DNA of 64,000 bases from Streptomyces canus (GCF_041435015.1 NZ_CP107989.1:2914001-2978000); one strand, 5' to 3'; counted from the first letter of the stretch, positions 27,581 to 36,374 are shown. Translations and numbers: made by a program. Notes: generated by a model from the sequence alone, not told the origin.

Positions 27581-27826
27581 AACTCTTGAGCCGCCCGTCT
27601 GTGGAAATCACACCTCCGGCCCATAACGAACAGGTCAAGTATCCCGTTGTCCCAGGCGCCGCTGAGGTTGACTCAGCCGCCGGGGTTGACTCACACGTGA
27701 TCGCGTACGGCAGCCCCACGCCACCGTCGCCCACGTCGCCAGATGACGCGTGCACCCCACAGGGCCGCCTCGCCTCGTACCGCCGTGCGCGTGCTCGTCA
27801 TTCGTGAGACCAGAGGGAAACCAACA

Positions 27827-28066
27827 GTGAGTCAGATCATTCGCCGCCTCGGCGCATCGCCGCGCGAACGAGGCAGCACCTCCGGCGCGACGTGCCCGGA
27901 CATCTTCGAGTTGGCCGACGGGAGCTTCGCCGTCATCGGCACGGACGCGACCGGCTCTCTGGACTCCCAGCTTCCCGCGGACGCGGCACGGGCCGACTAC
28001 GAACGCATCGTGGTCATCACGCGCGAGACACTCGTGCGAGCCAAGGCCGACATTCCCGACGCCTAG
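27827..28066 (+). CDS. Small hypothetical protein (79 aa)
   Basis: A 79-residue soluble protein. The middle, CPDIFELADGSFAVIGTDAT, and the end, YERIVVITRETLVRAKADIPDA, give it the look of the small Streptomyces proteins often found beside helix-turn-helix regulators, but no such regulator is here. The GTG start (MSQIIRRLGAS) follows AGAGGGA. The next small gene starts 8 bases after its stop, so they are likely co-transcribed. No function is recognised. Confidence 0.65.
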   Translation: MSQIIRRLGASPRERGSTSGATCPDIFELADGSFAVIGTDATGSLDSQLPADAARADYERIVVITRETLVRAKADIPDA

Positions 28067-28074
28067 GCGATGTC

Positions 28075-28287
28075 ATGGCCCAAATCGAGCAGATAGCCAC
28101 GCTTGTCGCTTCGGTTGCCACCCTTGTCACCGCTGCCACAGGTCTGGTGGTCGTGATCAGGTCCCACCCCCGTCAGGGAAACTCCGGCACCGACGCGGTG
28201 CCGCCGCCGCAGAGGTCGACTCCGGAAGGGCGACCTTCGCCTCACCGTCCCGGGCCGCTGTCCAGGATCCTGCGACGGCATCGGTAG
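28075..28287 (+). CDS. Small membrane protein (70 aa)
   Basis: A 70-residue protein with one transmembrane helix at the N-terminus (IATLVASVATLVTAATGLVVVI) followed by a basic, proline-rich tail ending LSRILRRHR. The start ATG lies 8 bases after the stop of the preceding small gene, with no strong ribosome site of its own, suggesting coupling. Function unknown. Confidence 0.55.
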   Translation: MAQIEQIATLVASVATLVTAATGLVVVIRSHPRQGNSGTDAVPPPQRSTPEGRPSPHRPGPLSRILRRHR

Positions 28288-28317
28288 AACCGGCAGCACG
28301 CTGACCGGTGGCCCGCC

Positions 28318-28347
28318 AGGTCCGGCACCACTCCCGGTGCCGGACCT
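28318..28347. terminator. Bidirectional terminator hairpin
   Basis: A perfect 12-bp stem, AGGTCCGGCACC with GGTGCCGGACCT, around a 6-base loop, between the convergent small-gene group and the citrate synthase gene. Confidence 0.8.
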
Positions 28348-28356
28348 TCGCGTTCC

Positions 28357-29520
28357 TCAGGCCACTTGCGGCACCGCCACCGGCGCCCCCGGCCCCACGT
28401 ACCGCGCCACCGGCCTGATGATCTTCGAGTCCGCCGCCTGCTCCAGGATGTTGGCGCTCCACCCCACCACCCGCGCCGCCGCGAACGTCGGTGTGAACAT
28501 CTCGCGGGGCAGGCCGCACAGTTCCATGACCACGCCCGCGTAGAACTCGACGTTGGTGTGCAGCTCCCGCCCCGGCTTGAGCTCGGCCAGGATCGCCTCG
28601 ACATGGCGTTCCACCTCGACGGCGAAGTCCACACGTGGACCGCCGAACCGCTGGGCGACCTCCCGGAGCATCCGGGAACGCGGATCCTCCGTGCGGTAGA
28701 TCGCGTGACCGAAGCCCATGATCCGCTCACCGGAGAGCACACGCTCACGGATCCAGGAGTCGATGCGGTCGGGTGTGCCGATCGCGTCCAGGGTGTCCAG
28801 CGCCCGACTGGGCGCACCCCCGTGCAGCGGCCCGGACAACGCCCCTACGGCCCCCACGAGGCACGCGGCCACATCCGCTCCCGTCGACGCGATGACCCGC
28901 GCCGCGAAGGTTGATGCGTTGAAGCCGTGATCAATGGTTGAGATCAAGTACTGCTCGACCGCCCGCGCGCCTTGAGGCTCCGGCTCCGAACCCGTCAACA
29001 TGTAGAGGTAGTTCGCCGCGTACGAGAGGTCCTCACGCGGCTCCACCGGCTCCAGCCCCTTACCCAGCCGGTGCAACGCTGTGAGCAGCGTCGGCACGGC
29101 CGCAGCAGCTACGAGTGTGTCCCGTCGCCGCTCGTCCGGGTCGATGTCGTACACCGGCCGGAAGCCTTTCGCCGCTCCGAGCAGCGACAACGCGGTGCGC
29201 ATGCCGGCCAGCGGCCCGGACCGCCCACTCGCCGCAGCGATCGCCGGCAGCGCCGCCCGCACCTCGTCGGGCAGCCCCCGCAGTGCCGCGGTCTCGGCAC
29301 GGAAGGCCACGGCATGTCCGGCGTCCGGCAGTTCCCCGTGGACCAGGAGATGCCAGACGTCCTCGAAGCCGCGGGTCTGCGCGAGTTCGACAGCCGAGTA
29401 CTGGCGGTAGTGGTAGAAGCCCTCGCGTCCCCGGACATCTCCGACCTCGGTGTCGGTGACGACGACTCCGGCGAGTCCTCGCGGTACGTCGACGAGCGTG
29501 GTTGACCTGTTGACCGACAT
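28357..29520 (-). CDS. Citrate synthase
   Basis: Condenses acetyl-CoA with oxaloacetate (or propionyl-CoA in methylcitrate-type members). The 387 residues keep the active-site motifs: His in GPLHGGAPSRAL, His in GFGHAIYRTEDPRSRML, and Asp/Glu region NVEFYAGVVMELCGLP. The length and the N-terminal VDVPRGLAGVVVTDTEVGDV place it with the short type II citrate synthases. It starts with ATG after GGGAGGAATC. It is divergent from a second citrate synthase that carries a DNA-binding domain, and the shared promoter region contains AATCAA-type repeats that may control both. Confidence 0.92.
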   Translation of the reverse strand: MSVNRSTTLVDVPRGLAGVVVTDTEVGDVRGREGFYHYRQYSAVELAQTRGFEDVWHLLVHGELPDAGHAVAFRAETAALRGLPDEVRAALPAIAAASGRSGPLAGMRTALSLLGAAKGFRPVYDIDPDERRRDTLVAAAAVPTLLTALHRLGKGLEPVEPREDLSYAANYLYMLTGSEPEPQGARAVEQYLISTIDHGFNASTFAARVIASTGADVAACLVGAVGALSGPLHGGAPSRALDTLDAIGTPDRIDSWIRERVLSGERIMGFGHAIYRTEDPRSRMLREVAQRFGGPRVDFAVEVERHVEAILAELKPGRELHTNVEFYAGVVMELCGLPREMFTPTFAAARVVGWSANILEQAADSKIIRPVARYVGPGAPVAVPQVA

Positions 29521-29535
29521 GATTCCTCCCTGGAC

Positions 29536-29602
29536 TTGATTCGACTGTCCATGGTTGACTCAGTATGTGTCAATATTGATTGAATCAATATACGCGAATC
29601 AA
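29536..29602. promoter_or_regulatory. Cluster of TTGATT/AATCAA repeats with a 19-bp perfect palindrome
   Basis: Within the 112-base divergent region between the two citrate synthases lies ATATTGATTGAATCAATAT (29573-29591), a perfect palindrome about G29582. Outer half-sites TTGATTCG (29536-29543) and CGAATCAA (29595-29602) form a second inverted pair. The stretch is strikingly AT-rich for this genome. The likely role is an operator; a natural candidate ligand is the HTH-citrate synthase encoded next to it (inference). Confidence 0.6.
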
Positions 29603-29632
29603 CCCACCCGGTTACGGATACGGTGACCTCTT

Positions 29633-30895
29633 ATGCGCGATCAAGACCCCCTCCCCGGCCCTGCCGAACGCCGGCTCAGCACCAAGGAAGCGGCCGAGCT
29701 GCTGGGCGTGAAGCCCGAGACCGTCTACGCCTACGTGAGCCGAGGCCAGCTCAGCAGCCGACGCGTTCCCGGCGGCCGGGGCAGCACCTTCGACGCCAAG
29801 GAGGTGGAGGCCCTCTCCCGGCGCAACCGCCGGGAAAGCGGCGGGAGTCCGGGCTCCGGCGGCGAACTGTCCGTGCGCACCCGCATCACGTTCATCGACC
29901 GGGACCGCTACTACTTCCGGGGCGTCGACGCCACCGAACTGGCCGCGCAGCACTCCTACGAAGAGATCGCGGAATGGCTGTGGACCGGCCGTCTACGCCC
30001 CGGAGTCACCTTCACCGCGCCCGACGCCGCCGTCGAGGTGGCCCGCCGCGCGGTCGACGCGCTGCCCGAACACACAGGCCCCACGGACCGGTTGCGGGTG
30101 GCGGCGATCGCCGCCGCGGTCTCGGACCCCCTGCGTTTCGACCTGTCCGAAGAAGCCGTGCTCGGCACCGCACGGACCCTCATCCCGACCCTCGTCGCCG
30201 CCCTGCCGCCCGTGCTGCGGGACCGCCGCCGCGACGACGGTCCGCTGGCCCACCGGCTGTGGACGCGCCTCAGCGGACGCAAGCCCGACGAGGCATCTCT
30301 GCGCGCCCTGGACACCGCACTGGGTCTGCTCGTCGACCACGACCTCGCCGCCTCGACCCTCGCGGTGCGCGTCGCCGCATCGGCCCACGCGCACGCGTAC
30401 GCGGCCGTCTCCGCCGGACTCGGTGTCCTGGAGGGCCCCTTGCACGGCGCTGCCAGCGGGCTCGCCCACAAGCTGCTGCTCGATGTGCTCGACCGGGGCG
30501 ACGCGGCCCCCGTCATCGCGGAGGAACTGCGGGCCGGTCGCCGGATTCCTGGCCTCGGTCACCGGCTCTACCCCGGCGAAGACCCACGCGCGCGAGCCCT
30601 GTTCGCCCTCCTGGAGGAGATCCCGCACGCAGAACCCGCACTCCTCGCGGTCCGCGACATCGTGGCCACCACCGCCCGCCACGCCCCTCTGCACGCCAAC
30701 GTGGACCTGGCCCTCGCCGCCCTCACGGCCTCCTCCGGGATGCCGTCCACGGCGGGCGAGACGATCTTCGCGGTCGCCCGCACGGCGGGCTGGATCGCCC
30801 ACACACTGGAGGAGTACGGGGAGCGCCCCCTGCGCATGCGCCCGAGCGGCACCTATGTGGGCCCGAAGCCACCCCAACCCCTGCCGGAGCACTGA
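29633..30895 (+). CDS. Citrate synthase with N-terminal helix-turn-helix domain
   Basis: A 420-residue fusion. Residues about 14-62 form an excisionase/MerR-like DNA-binding helix-turn-helix (LSTKEAAELLGVKPETVYAYVSRGQLSSRRVPGG...GSTFDAKEVEAL). A linker leads to a citrate synthase domain (about 80-410) that keeps the histidine motifs GPLHGAASG and GLGHRLYPGEDPRARAL and the Asp motif HANVDLAL. The usual glycine/aromatic residues after that Asp are altered (NVDLALAAL rather than NVDFYSG-like), so activity may be reduced. It could be an enzyme, a metabolite-sensing regulator, or both. Divergent from an ordinary citrate synthase. Confidence 0.9.
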   Translation: MRDQDPLPGPAERRLSTKEAAELLGVKPETVYAYVSRGQLSSRRVPGGRGSTFDAKEVEALSRRNRRESGGSPGSGGELSVRTRITFIDRDRYYFRGVDATELAAQHSYEEIAEWLWTGRLRPGVTFTAPDAAVEVARRAVDALPEHTGPTDRLRVAAIAAAVSDPLRFDLSEEAVLGTARTLIPTLVAALPPVLRDRRRDDGPLAHRLWTRLSGRKPDEASLRALDTALGLLVDHDLAASTLAVRVAASAHAHAYAAVSAGLGVLEGPLHGAASGLAHKLLLDVLDRGDAAPVIAEELRAGRRIPGLGHRLYPGEDPRARALFALLEEIPHAEPALLAVRDIVATTARHAPLHANVDLALAALTASSGMPSTAGETIFAVARTAGWIAHTLEEYGERPLRMRPSGTYVGPKPPQPLPEH

Positions 30896-30927
30896 CAGCG
30901 GCACGGCCGGAAGTCTTCAAACCCAAG

Positions 30928-30946
30928 TCAGGTTAGGCTCACCTCT
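30928..30946 (+). promoter_or_regulatory. Iron box (DmdR/IdeR type) overlapping a -10 region
   Basis: TCAGGTTAGGCTCACCTCT matches the 19-bp consensus TTAGGTTAGGCTCACCTAA at 16 of 19 positions. TAGGCT inside it (30934-30939) is spaced correctly to be the -10 element of a transcript starting at the GTG codon 30947. Fe2+-bound DmdR would then block the promoter directly. Confidence 0.7.
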
Positions 30947-31891
30947 GTGAGTACCTGCTCAACGGTCTCGCACGACCTCGACGAGCCCGTTTCCGGAACC
31001 GCGGCCACCGCGCGGACCTGGCTGCTGCTGGAACAGTCCGGTCCCTGGGGCGCCAAGGCGCTCACTTCGAGCCACCTGGACCCCGCGCTGGGGCGTGCCC
31101 TGGAGACCGCAGCGAAGGACACGGGCGTGCGCATCGCGCTCATCCGCCGCCCCGGACGGCACGCCGACAGCGGAACACCCACCACCCGGCAGGCGTACAT
31201 CGCCCACACCGTGCCCGGCAACGTGTGGCTGCGCAGTGCGACGACCCGCGATCCGCGGGACCTGCTCGAGCTGGACTTCGTCGCGCTCGGCAGGGGCGAG
31301 CACGCCACCTTCGACTCCGTGCTCGGGGGGCGTCCCCACACCGGCGGCCCCCTCGCGCTCGTCTGCACCAACGGCAAGCGGGACCGCTGCTGCGCGCTCC
31401 TCGGCCGCCCGCTCGCCGCGCAACTGGCCGCCTCGGGCGTCGAGGGCGCCTGGGAGGTCACCCATCTGGGTGGTCACCGGTTCTCGCCGACGCTGCTCGT
31501 TCTGCCGTACGGCTATGCCTACGGCCGCGCCGAGGCCCATGCCGTCAAGGAAGTCCTCCACAGCGTCCAGGAGGGCCGCATCGTGGTCGAGGGGTGCCGC
31601 GGAAGCTCGGCCTGGGAGCGCCCCGGCCAGGCGGCCGAGCTGGCCGTGCGCTCGGCGGTGCGTGAATACGCGGCGGAGGCGCTGACAGTCGTACGAACGG
31701 ACGGCGCCGCCCCGCACTGGGAGGTCACCGTCGCTCACGCCGACGGCCGCCACTGGCGCGTCCTCGTGGCCCAGACCGCATCCCTGCCGCCCCGTCCGGA
31801 GAGCTGCGGTGCGTCGGCGCTCGGCTCACCCGCGCGGATGGACGTCGTGGCGGTGCACGAGCTGAGGACATCGGCAGCGCTGGCGAGCTGA
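30947..31891 (+). CDS. Sucraseferredoxin-like protein (thioredoxin-like Fe-S family)
   Basis: A 314-residue protein of the Suc_Fer-like family. The N-terminus has ARTWLLLEQSGPWGAKAL. The core has LVCTNGKRDRCCALLGRPLA, with a CxxxxxxxCC cluster, and WEVTHLGGHRFSPTLLVLPYGYAYGR, the conserved HxGGHRF motif. These cysteines and histidines suggest a [2Fe-2S] site in a thioredoxin-like fold. The GTG start directly abuts an iron box and has no ribosome site, so the mRNA is probably leaderless. Iron control fits a role in siderophore or iron handling (inference). Confidence 0.85.
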   Translation: MSTCSTVSHDLDEPVSGTAATARTWLLLEQSGPWGAKALTSSHLDPALGRALETAAKDTGVRIALIRRPGRHADSGTPTTRQAYIAHTVPGNVWLRSATTRDPRDLLELDFVALGRGEHATFDSVLGGRPHTGGPLALVCTNGKRDRCCALLGRPLAAQLAASGVEGAWEVTHLGGHRFSPTLLVLPYGYAYGRAEAHAVKEVLHSVQEGRIVVEGCRGSSAWERPGQAAELAVRSAVREYAAEALTVVRTDGAAPHWEVTVAHADGRHWRVLVAQTASLPPRPESCGASALGSPARMDVVAVHELRTSAALAS

Positions 31892-31981
31892 CCGAGCCGG
31901 CGGGCCCGTCCACGCATTGATCGAGAAATCCATGTCACACCCCCTGCGGTGGATCGGGCACCTCCACGTACCTTCTTGGGT

Positions 31982-33649
31982 ATGAGCCGCACTCCCCCCG
32001 CCCGCCGCCTGCGCCTCGGGCTGCCCCGCCGGGTGTTCTCGCAGGTGCTCCTGATGCAGCTGGCGATCGCCGCGGGAGTCGCGGTGCTCGCGACCGGTCT
32101 GTTCCTCGCCCCTCTGAGCAACCAGCTCGACGACCAGGCGATGCGACGGGCGCTCGCCATCGCCCAGACCACCGCCGCCGAGTCGCAGATCGCCGAGCAG
32201 GTCACGGACACGCCCCCGCTGCCCACCGGCCCCGTCCAGCGGGAGGCCGAGAGGATCCGCAGGGCGACCGGGGCCGAGTACGTCGTGGTGATGGACTGGC
32301 GGGGCGTCCGCTGGTCGCACCCCACTCGCAGCGAGGTCGGCAGGATCGTCTCGACCGACCCGGGCCAGGCCCTGGCCGGCAAGGAGATCATGCAGATCGA
32401 CAGTGGCACCCTGGGCCGCACCGCCCGCGGCAAGGTGCCTCTGTACGACAGCGAACACAAGATCGTCGGGGCGGTCTCCGTTGGCATCGCCTACGACAGC
32501 GTGCGTGCCCGGCTGATCCATGCGATCCCGGGGCTGTTCGCCTACGCCGGCGGGGCCCTCGCCGTCGGCGCGCTGGCAGCCTGGCTGATCTCCCGGAGAG
32601 TCCAGCGACAGACCCGTGACCTGGCCTTCTCAGACATCTCCGCCCTCCTCGCCGAGCGCGAGGCCATGCTGCACGGCATCCGGGAAGGCGTTGTCGCCCT
32701 GGATCGCACCGGGCGCATCCGCCTGCTCAACGACGAGGCCCGCCGCCTGCTGAACATCGGGGACGAGGCCGTCGGCCGGCCCCCCGACGAAGCTCTGGGG
32801 GCCGGCCGTACCGCCGACGTCCTGGCCGGACGGGTGACGGGCACCGATCTGATCACCGTCCGCGGCCAGCGGGTTCTGGTCGCCAACCGCATGCCCACCG
32901 ACGACGGCGGTGCCGTCGCCACCCTGCGCGACCGCACCGAACTGGAGCAGCTCGGCCGGGAGCTCGACTCGACCCACGGTCTGATCGACGCGCTGCGCGC
33001 CCAGGACCACGAGCACGCCAACCGGATGCACACGCTCCTCGGGCTGCTGGAGCTGGAGATGTACGACGACGCCGTGGAGTTCGTCGGAGAGGTCGTCGGC
33101 GACCACCGGGCCACCGCGGAGCAGGTCACCGAGAAGATCGAGGATCCGCTGCTCGCCGCACTGCTGGTGGGCAAGGCGACCGTCGCGGCCGAGCGTGGTG
33201 TCGCCCTGTGGATCTCCGACCGGACCCGGCTGCCGGACCGGCTGGTCGATCCGAGCGGGCTGGTCACGATCGTCGGCAACCTCGTGGACAACGCCCTGGA
33301 CGCCGTCGCCGGCGCTCCGCACGCGCGCGTGGAGGTCGAACTGCGCACGGAGGGCCGTACCGCCGTCCTCAGGGTGCGGGACACCGGGCCCGGAATCCCG
33401 GTGGAACAACGGGAACTGGTCTTCACCGAGGGCTGGTCGACCAAGGAGCCTCCTGCGCACCGGGGGCGCGGCCTCGGGCTCTCCCTCGTACGCAAGCTCG
33501 CCGAGCGCCAGGGGGGCAGCGCGACCGTCGCAGAGGCAGATGGCGGAGGCGCGGAGTTCACCGTCGTACTGCCCGAGGCACTGGCCGAGCCGCAACCGGC
33601 GCTCACCGCGCCGCCCGCCCAGCAGTCCGCCACCGAGGAGGAGTCGTGA
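31982..33649 (+). CDS. CitA/DcuS-family sensor histidine kinase
   Basis: A 555-residue membrane kinase. Helix one (about 22-45) and helix two (about 182-205) flank an extracellular PAS-like sensor with VVMDWRGVRWSHPTRSEVGRIV, the form seen in carboxylate sensors. A cytoplasmic PAS domain (about 215-320) precedes the dimerisation motif AQDHEHANRMHTLLGLLELE with the phospho-accepting His, then the ATPase motifs NLVDNALDAV, DTGPGIP and HRGRGLGLSLV. It probably senses a di- or tricarboxylate. Its stop overlaps the response regulator start by one base (TGATG). Confidence 0.9.
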   Translation: MSRTPPARRLRLGLPRRVFSQVLLMQLAIAAGVAVLATGLFLAPLSNQLDDQAMRRALAIAQTTAAESQIAEQVTDTPPLPTGPVQREAERIRRATGAEYVVVMDWRGVRWSHPTRSEVGRIVSTDPGQALAGKEIMQIDSGTLGRTARGKVPLYDSEHKIVGAVSVGIAYDSVRARLIHAIPGLFAYAGGALAVGALAAWLISRRVQRQTRDLAFSDISALLAEREAMLHGIREGVVALDRTGRIRLLNDEARRLLNIGDEAVGRPPDEALGAGRTADVLAGRVTGTDLITVRGQRVLVANRMPTDDGGAVATLRDRTELEQLGRELDSTHGLIDALRAQDHEHANRMHTLLGLLELEMYDDAVEFVGEVVGDHRATAEQVTEKIEDPLLAALLVGKATVAAERGVALWISDRTRLPDRLVDPSGLVTIVGNLVDNALDAVAGAPHARVEVELRTEGRTAVLRVRDTGPGIPVEQRELVFTEGWSTKEPPAHRGRGLGLSLVRKLAERQGGSATVAEADGGGAEFTVVLPEALAEPQPALTAPPAQQSATEEES

Positions 33650-34329
33650 TGATCGAGGTGCTGGTCGTGGACGACGACACCCGCGTGGCACGCGTCAACG
33701 CCGCCTACGTCGAGAAGGTGCCCGGCTTCCACGTGGCCGGCGAGGCGCACAGCGCGGCGGACGCGCTGCGGCAGCTGGAGGCGCTGCCCCACGTCGACCT
33801 GGTCCTCATGGACCACTACCTGCCCGACGAGACGGGTCTGGCGGTCGTCCAGGAGATGCGCCGACGCGGCCACCAGACCGACGTGATCATGGTGACGGCT
33901 GCGCGGGACGTGACGACCGTACAGGCGGCGATGCGGCACGGCGCGCTGCAGTACCTGGTCAAGCCGTTCGCCTTCGCGGGCCTCAGGGCCAGGCTGGAGG
34001 CGTACGCCGAGCTGCGCCGCACCCTGGACGGTGGAGGCGAGGCGGAACAGGCGGAGGTCGACCGCATCTTCGGCGCGCTGTCCACGCCCGGGGAGCCCGA
34101 GCTGCCCAAGGGACACTCCCCCACCACGGTGGAACTCGTCCGCAGATCCCTGATGACCGCCGAAGGGCCGCTGTCGGCCCAGGAGATCGCCGACCGGACG
34201 GGGGTGAGCCGGCAGACCGCCCAGCGCTATCTGAAGCTCCTGGAGCGCACGGGGCGGGCCAGGCTCACCCTCAAGTACGGCGACGCGGGCCGCCCGGAAC
34301 ACCGTTATGTGTGGGCGACCCGCGCGTGA
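33649..34329 (+). CDS. Response regulator of the CitB/DcuR type
   Basis: A 226-residue regulator. The receiver (about 1-120) has D8-D10, phospho-acceptor D55 in LMDHYLPDETG and the lysine in YLVKPF. The output domain (about 150-226) is a helix-turn-helix: LSAQEIADRTGVSRQTAQRYLKLLERTGRARL, then YGDAGRPEHRYVW. It pairs with the kinase just upstream, with overlapping stop/start. It is closely similar along its whole length to the orphan regulator at 37341, on the other side of the ABC importer operon. Its stop is 6 bases from the convergent binding-protein gene. Confidence 0.9.
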   Translation: MIEVLVVDDDTRVARVNAAYVEKVPGFHVAGEAHSAADALRQLEALPHVDLVLMDHYLPDETGLAVVQEMRRRGHQTDVIMVTAARDVTTVQAAMRHGALQYLVKPFAFAGLRARLEAYAELRRTLDGGGEAEQAEVDRIFGALSTPGEPELPKGHSPTTVELVRRSLMTAEGPLSAQEIADRTGVSRQTAQRYLKLLERTGRARLTLKYGDAGRPEHRYVWATRA

Positions 34330-34335
34330 GGAGGC

Positions 34336-35406
34336 TCAGCCGGCGTTCTGCGCGGCCTTCTCGACGAACTCCGTCGTGTACGTCTTGTCGAGGTCGACGT
34401 CGGCGTTCTGGATGGTGGGGTTGAACGCCTTGAGGACCTTCTCGACGGTCTCGGGACCGTTCTCGGGCATCACCCCGTCATTGGTGAACATCGGCAGCGT
34501 GTTCTTGATGGCCACCGCGTACAGCAGTTTGTTGCCCTGCGAGTAGTCGGCGGGCATCTTGTCGGCGATCTGGGTCGCGCTGTGCGTGGACATCCACTTG
34601 AGCGTCTTGACGAATGCATTGGCCAACTTCTGGACGGTTTCCTTGTGACCGTTGACCCAGTCCGTCTGCATGTACAGGCTTGACGACGGATACGGTCCGC
34701 CGAGTGCCTCGGCCGAGCCCTGGGGCGTGCGCATGTCCAGAAGGATCTTTCCGGCCTTCTTGTCCAGGATCGTCGCGACGGTCGGGTCGGTCGTCATGCC
34801 TCCGTCGATCGAGCCCTGCTGGAGCGCCGAGATGAAGGTCGGCCCCGCGCCGACGGCGACCGGCGTGAACTCGCTGACCTTCACGCCGTTCTTGACGGCG
34901 AGGTACTTGGTGAGGAAGTCGGTCGAGGAGCCGAGGCCCGTGACACCGAGCTTCTTGCCCTTGAAGTCCTTGGCCGAGGTGATGTCGCCCGCCGCCTTGT
35001 TGGAGACGATCTCCACCTCACCGGGCGCGTGTGAGAACTGCACGACCGACTCCACGTCCTTGCCCTTGACCTGCAGGTCAAGCGTGTGGTCGTAGAAGCC
35101 GACGGCGCCCTGGACCTGGCCGGAGACGAGCGCGGTCTCGGCCTGGACGCCGGCGGGCTCGCTCAGCAGCTCCACGTCGAGTCCCTCGGAGTCGAAGTAG
35201 CCGAGCCGCTGGGTGAGCATCGCGGGCAGGTAGATGACCTTGTCGAGGCCACCGACCATGATCTTGACCTTGGTCCCCTTGCCGTCGCCCTTGCTGCCGG
35301 CGTCGGCGGACGCCGTGCCGGCCGCGTCGTTGGCACAGGCGGTGAGGGAGGAGAGGGCGAGCAGGCCGGCGGCGGCCAGGGAGGTGTATCTGGCGGTCTT
35401 GCGCAT
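34336..35406 (-). CDS. ABC importer substrate-binding lipoprotein (NMT1/SsuA-like)
   Basis: A 356-residue secreted lipoprotein. The signal peptide MRKTARYTSLAAAGLLALSSLTAC ends in a lipobox (LTAC), with a Ser/Asp/Gly-rich linker before the mature fold. The mature protein has the NMT1/SsuA/TauA pattern: DKVIYLPAMLTQRLGYFDSEGL near the start and FKGKKLGVTGLGSSTDFL in the middle. It should capture an aromatic, sulfonate, nitrate-like or thiamine-precursor ligand; which one is not readable. The ATG follows AGGACGTGAACCCC. It is the last gene of the ATPase-permease-binding protein operon, although 89 bases separate it from the permease. Confidence 0.88.
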   Translation of the reverse strand: MRKTARYTSLAAAGLLALSSLTACANDAAGTASADAGSKGDGKGTKVKIMVGGLDKVIYLPAMLTQRLGYFDSEGLDVELLSEPAGVQAETALVSGQVQGAVGFYDHTLDLQVKGKDVESVVQFSHAPGEVEIVSNKAAGDITSAKDFKGKKLGVTGLGSSTDFLTKYLAVKNGVKVSEFTPVAVGAGPTFISALQQGSIDGGMTTDPTVATILDKKAGKILLDMRTPQGSAEALGGPYPSSSLYMQTDWVNGHKETVQKLANAFVKTLKWMSTHSATQIADKMPADYSQGNKLLYAVAIKNTLPMFTNDGVMPENGPETVEKVLKAFNPTIQNADVDLDKTYTTEFVEKAAQNAG

Positions 35407-35495
35407 GGGGTTCACGTCCTTGTGAGGGGCGGTGCGGGGAAGGGCTGAGCCGGGGACGGGCTGAGCTGAGGTCGGGGAGACCGGCGTGGAAGGCC

Positions 35496-36374
35496 TCAGC
35501 TGTCGGAACTCGCCGGCTTCCAGCGGAAGATGCGGCGCTCGGCGAAGGTGAGCAGACCTTCGGCGAGAAGCGCGACGACGGCGAGGATGACCATCGCGGC
35601 GTACACACCGGCCGCGTTGAAGGTGCCCTGGGACTGCGCGACGAGCAGGCCGATGCCCTTGGTCGCGCCGATGTATTCGCCGACGATCGCGCCGATGAGG
35701 GCGAAGCCGAAGCTGACGTGCAGGCTGGTGAAGATCCACGAGGTCGCGGACGGGATGACGACCTGAAGCGTCACTCTGCGGTCGCTCGCGCCGAGGATGC
35801 GGGCGTTGGCGACCAGGTTGCGGTCGACCTCGCGGGCACCCTGGAAGGCGTTGAAGAAGACCGGGAAGAAGACCAGGACGACGGCCGAGGCCACCTTGGA
35901 GGCCGGTCCGAGTCCGAACCAGATCACGAAGATGGGTGCAAGGACAATCCTCGGTATCGAGTTGAGCACCTTGATGTATGGACCAAGCACGTCGGCGAGC
36001 AAGGTGATTCGCCCCAACGCAATACCGAAGACCACACCGGCCACCACGCCGACGACCCAGCCCAGCAGCGCCTCGTACAGCGTGTACCAGATCTGTTCGC
36101 CCAACGAACCGAGTGCGGTCCCATGCGTCACCCAGGTCCAGATCTGGTCCCAGATCTTCGAGGGCATGGAGAAGTTGAAGGGATCGATGACCTCGGCCCG
36201 CGAGAGCACTTCCCACAGACCGAGGACGGCCACCAGGAGCAGCACACGGGAAGCGCTGACAACGATCCGGCGTCTGCGGACGGCACGCGCGCGTGAGTGT
36301 GCGCGGTCGGTCTTGCCGCCGGGGTCGGTCAGGGCCGGTGCGGCCTGGGTCTCGGGCATGACGTCAGGCGACAT
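35496..36374 (-). CDS. ABC importer permease (SsuC/TauC type)
   Basis: A 292-residue inner-membrane permease with about six helices. The conserved EAA loop is present as VDRNLVANARILGASDRRVTLQVVIPSATSWIF. The helix pattern and the opening WEVLSRAEVIDPFNFSMPSKIWDQI match BPD permeases of the nitrate/sulfonate/taurine group. The ATG at 36374 (MSPDVMPETQ) has AGGAG 9 bases upstream and overlaps the ATPase gene by 11 bases; an ATG five codons later is possible. It forms the channel used by the neighbouring ATPase and lipoprotein. Confidence 0.9.
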   Translation of the reverse strand: MSPDVMPETQAAPALTDPGGKTDRAHSRARAVRRRRIVVSASRVLLLVAVLGLWEVLSRAEVIDPFNFSMPSKIWDQIWTWVTHGTALGSLGEQIWYTLYEALLGWVVGVVAGVVFGIALGRITLLADVLGPYIKVLNSIPRIVLAPIFVIWFGLGPASKVASAVVLVFFPVFFNAFQGAREVDRNLVANARILGASDRRVTLQVVIPSATSWIFTSLHVSFGFALIGAIVGEYIGATKGIGLLVAQSQGTFNAAGVYAAMVILAVVALLAEGLLTFAERRIFRWKPASSDS

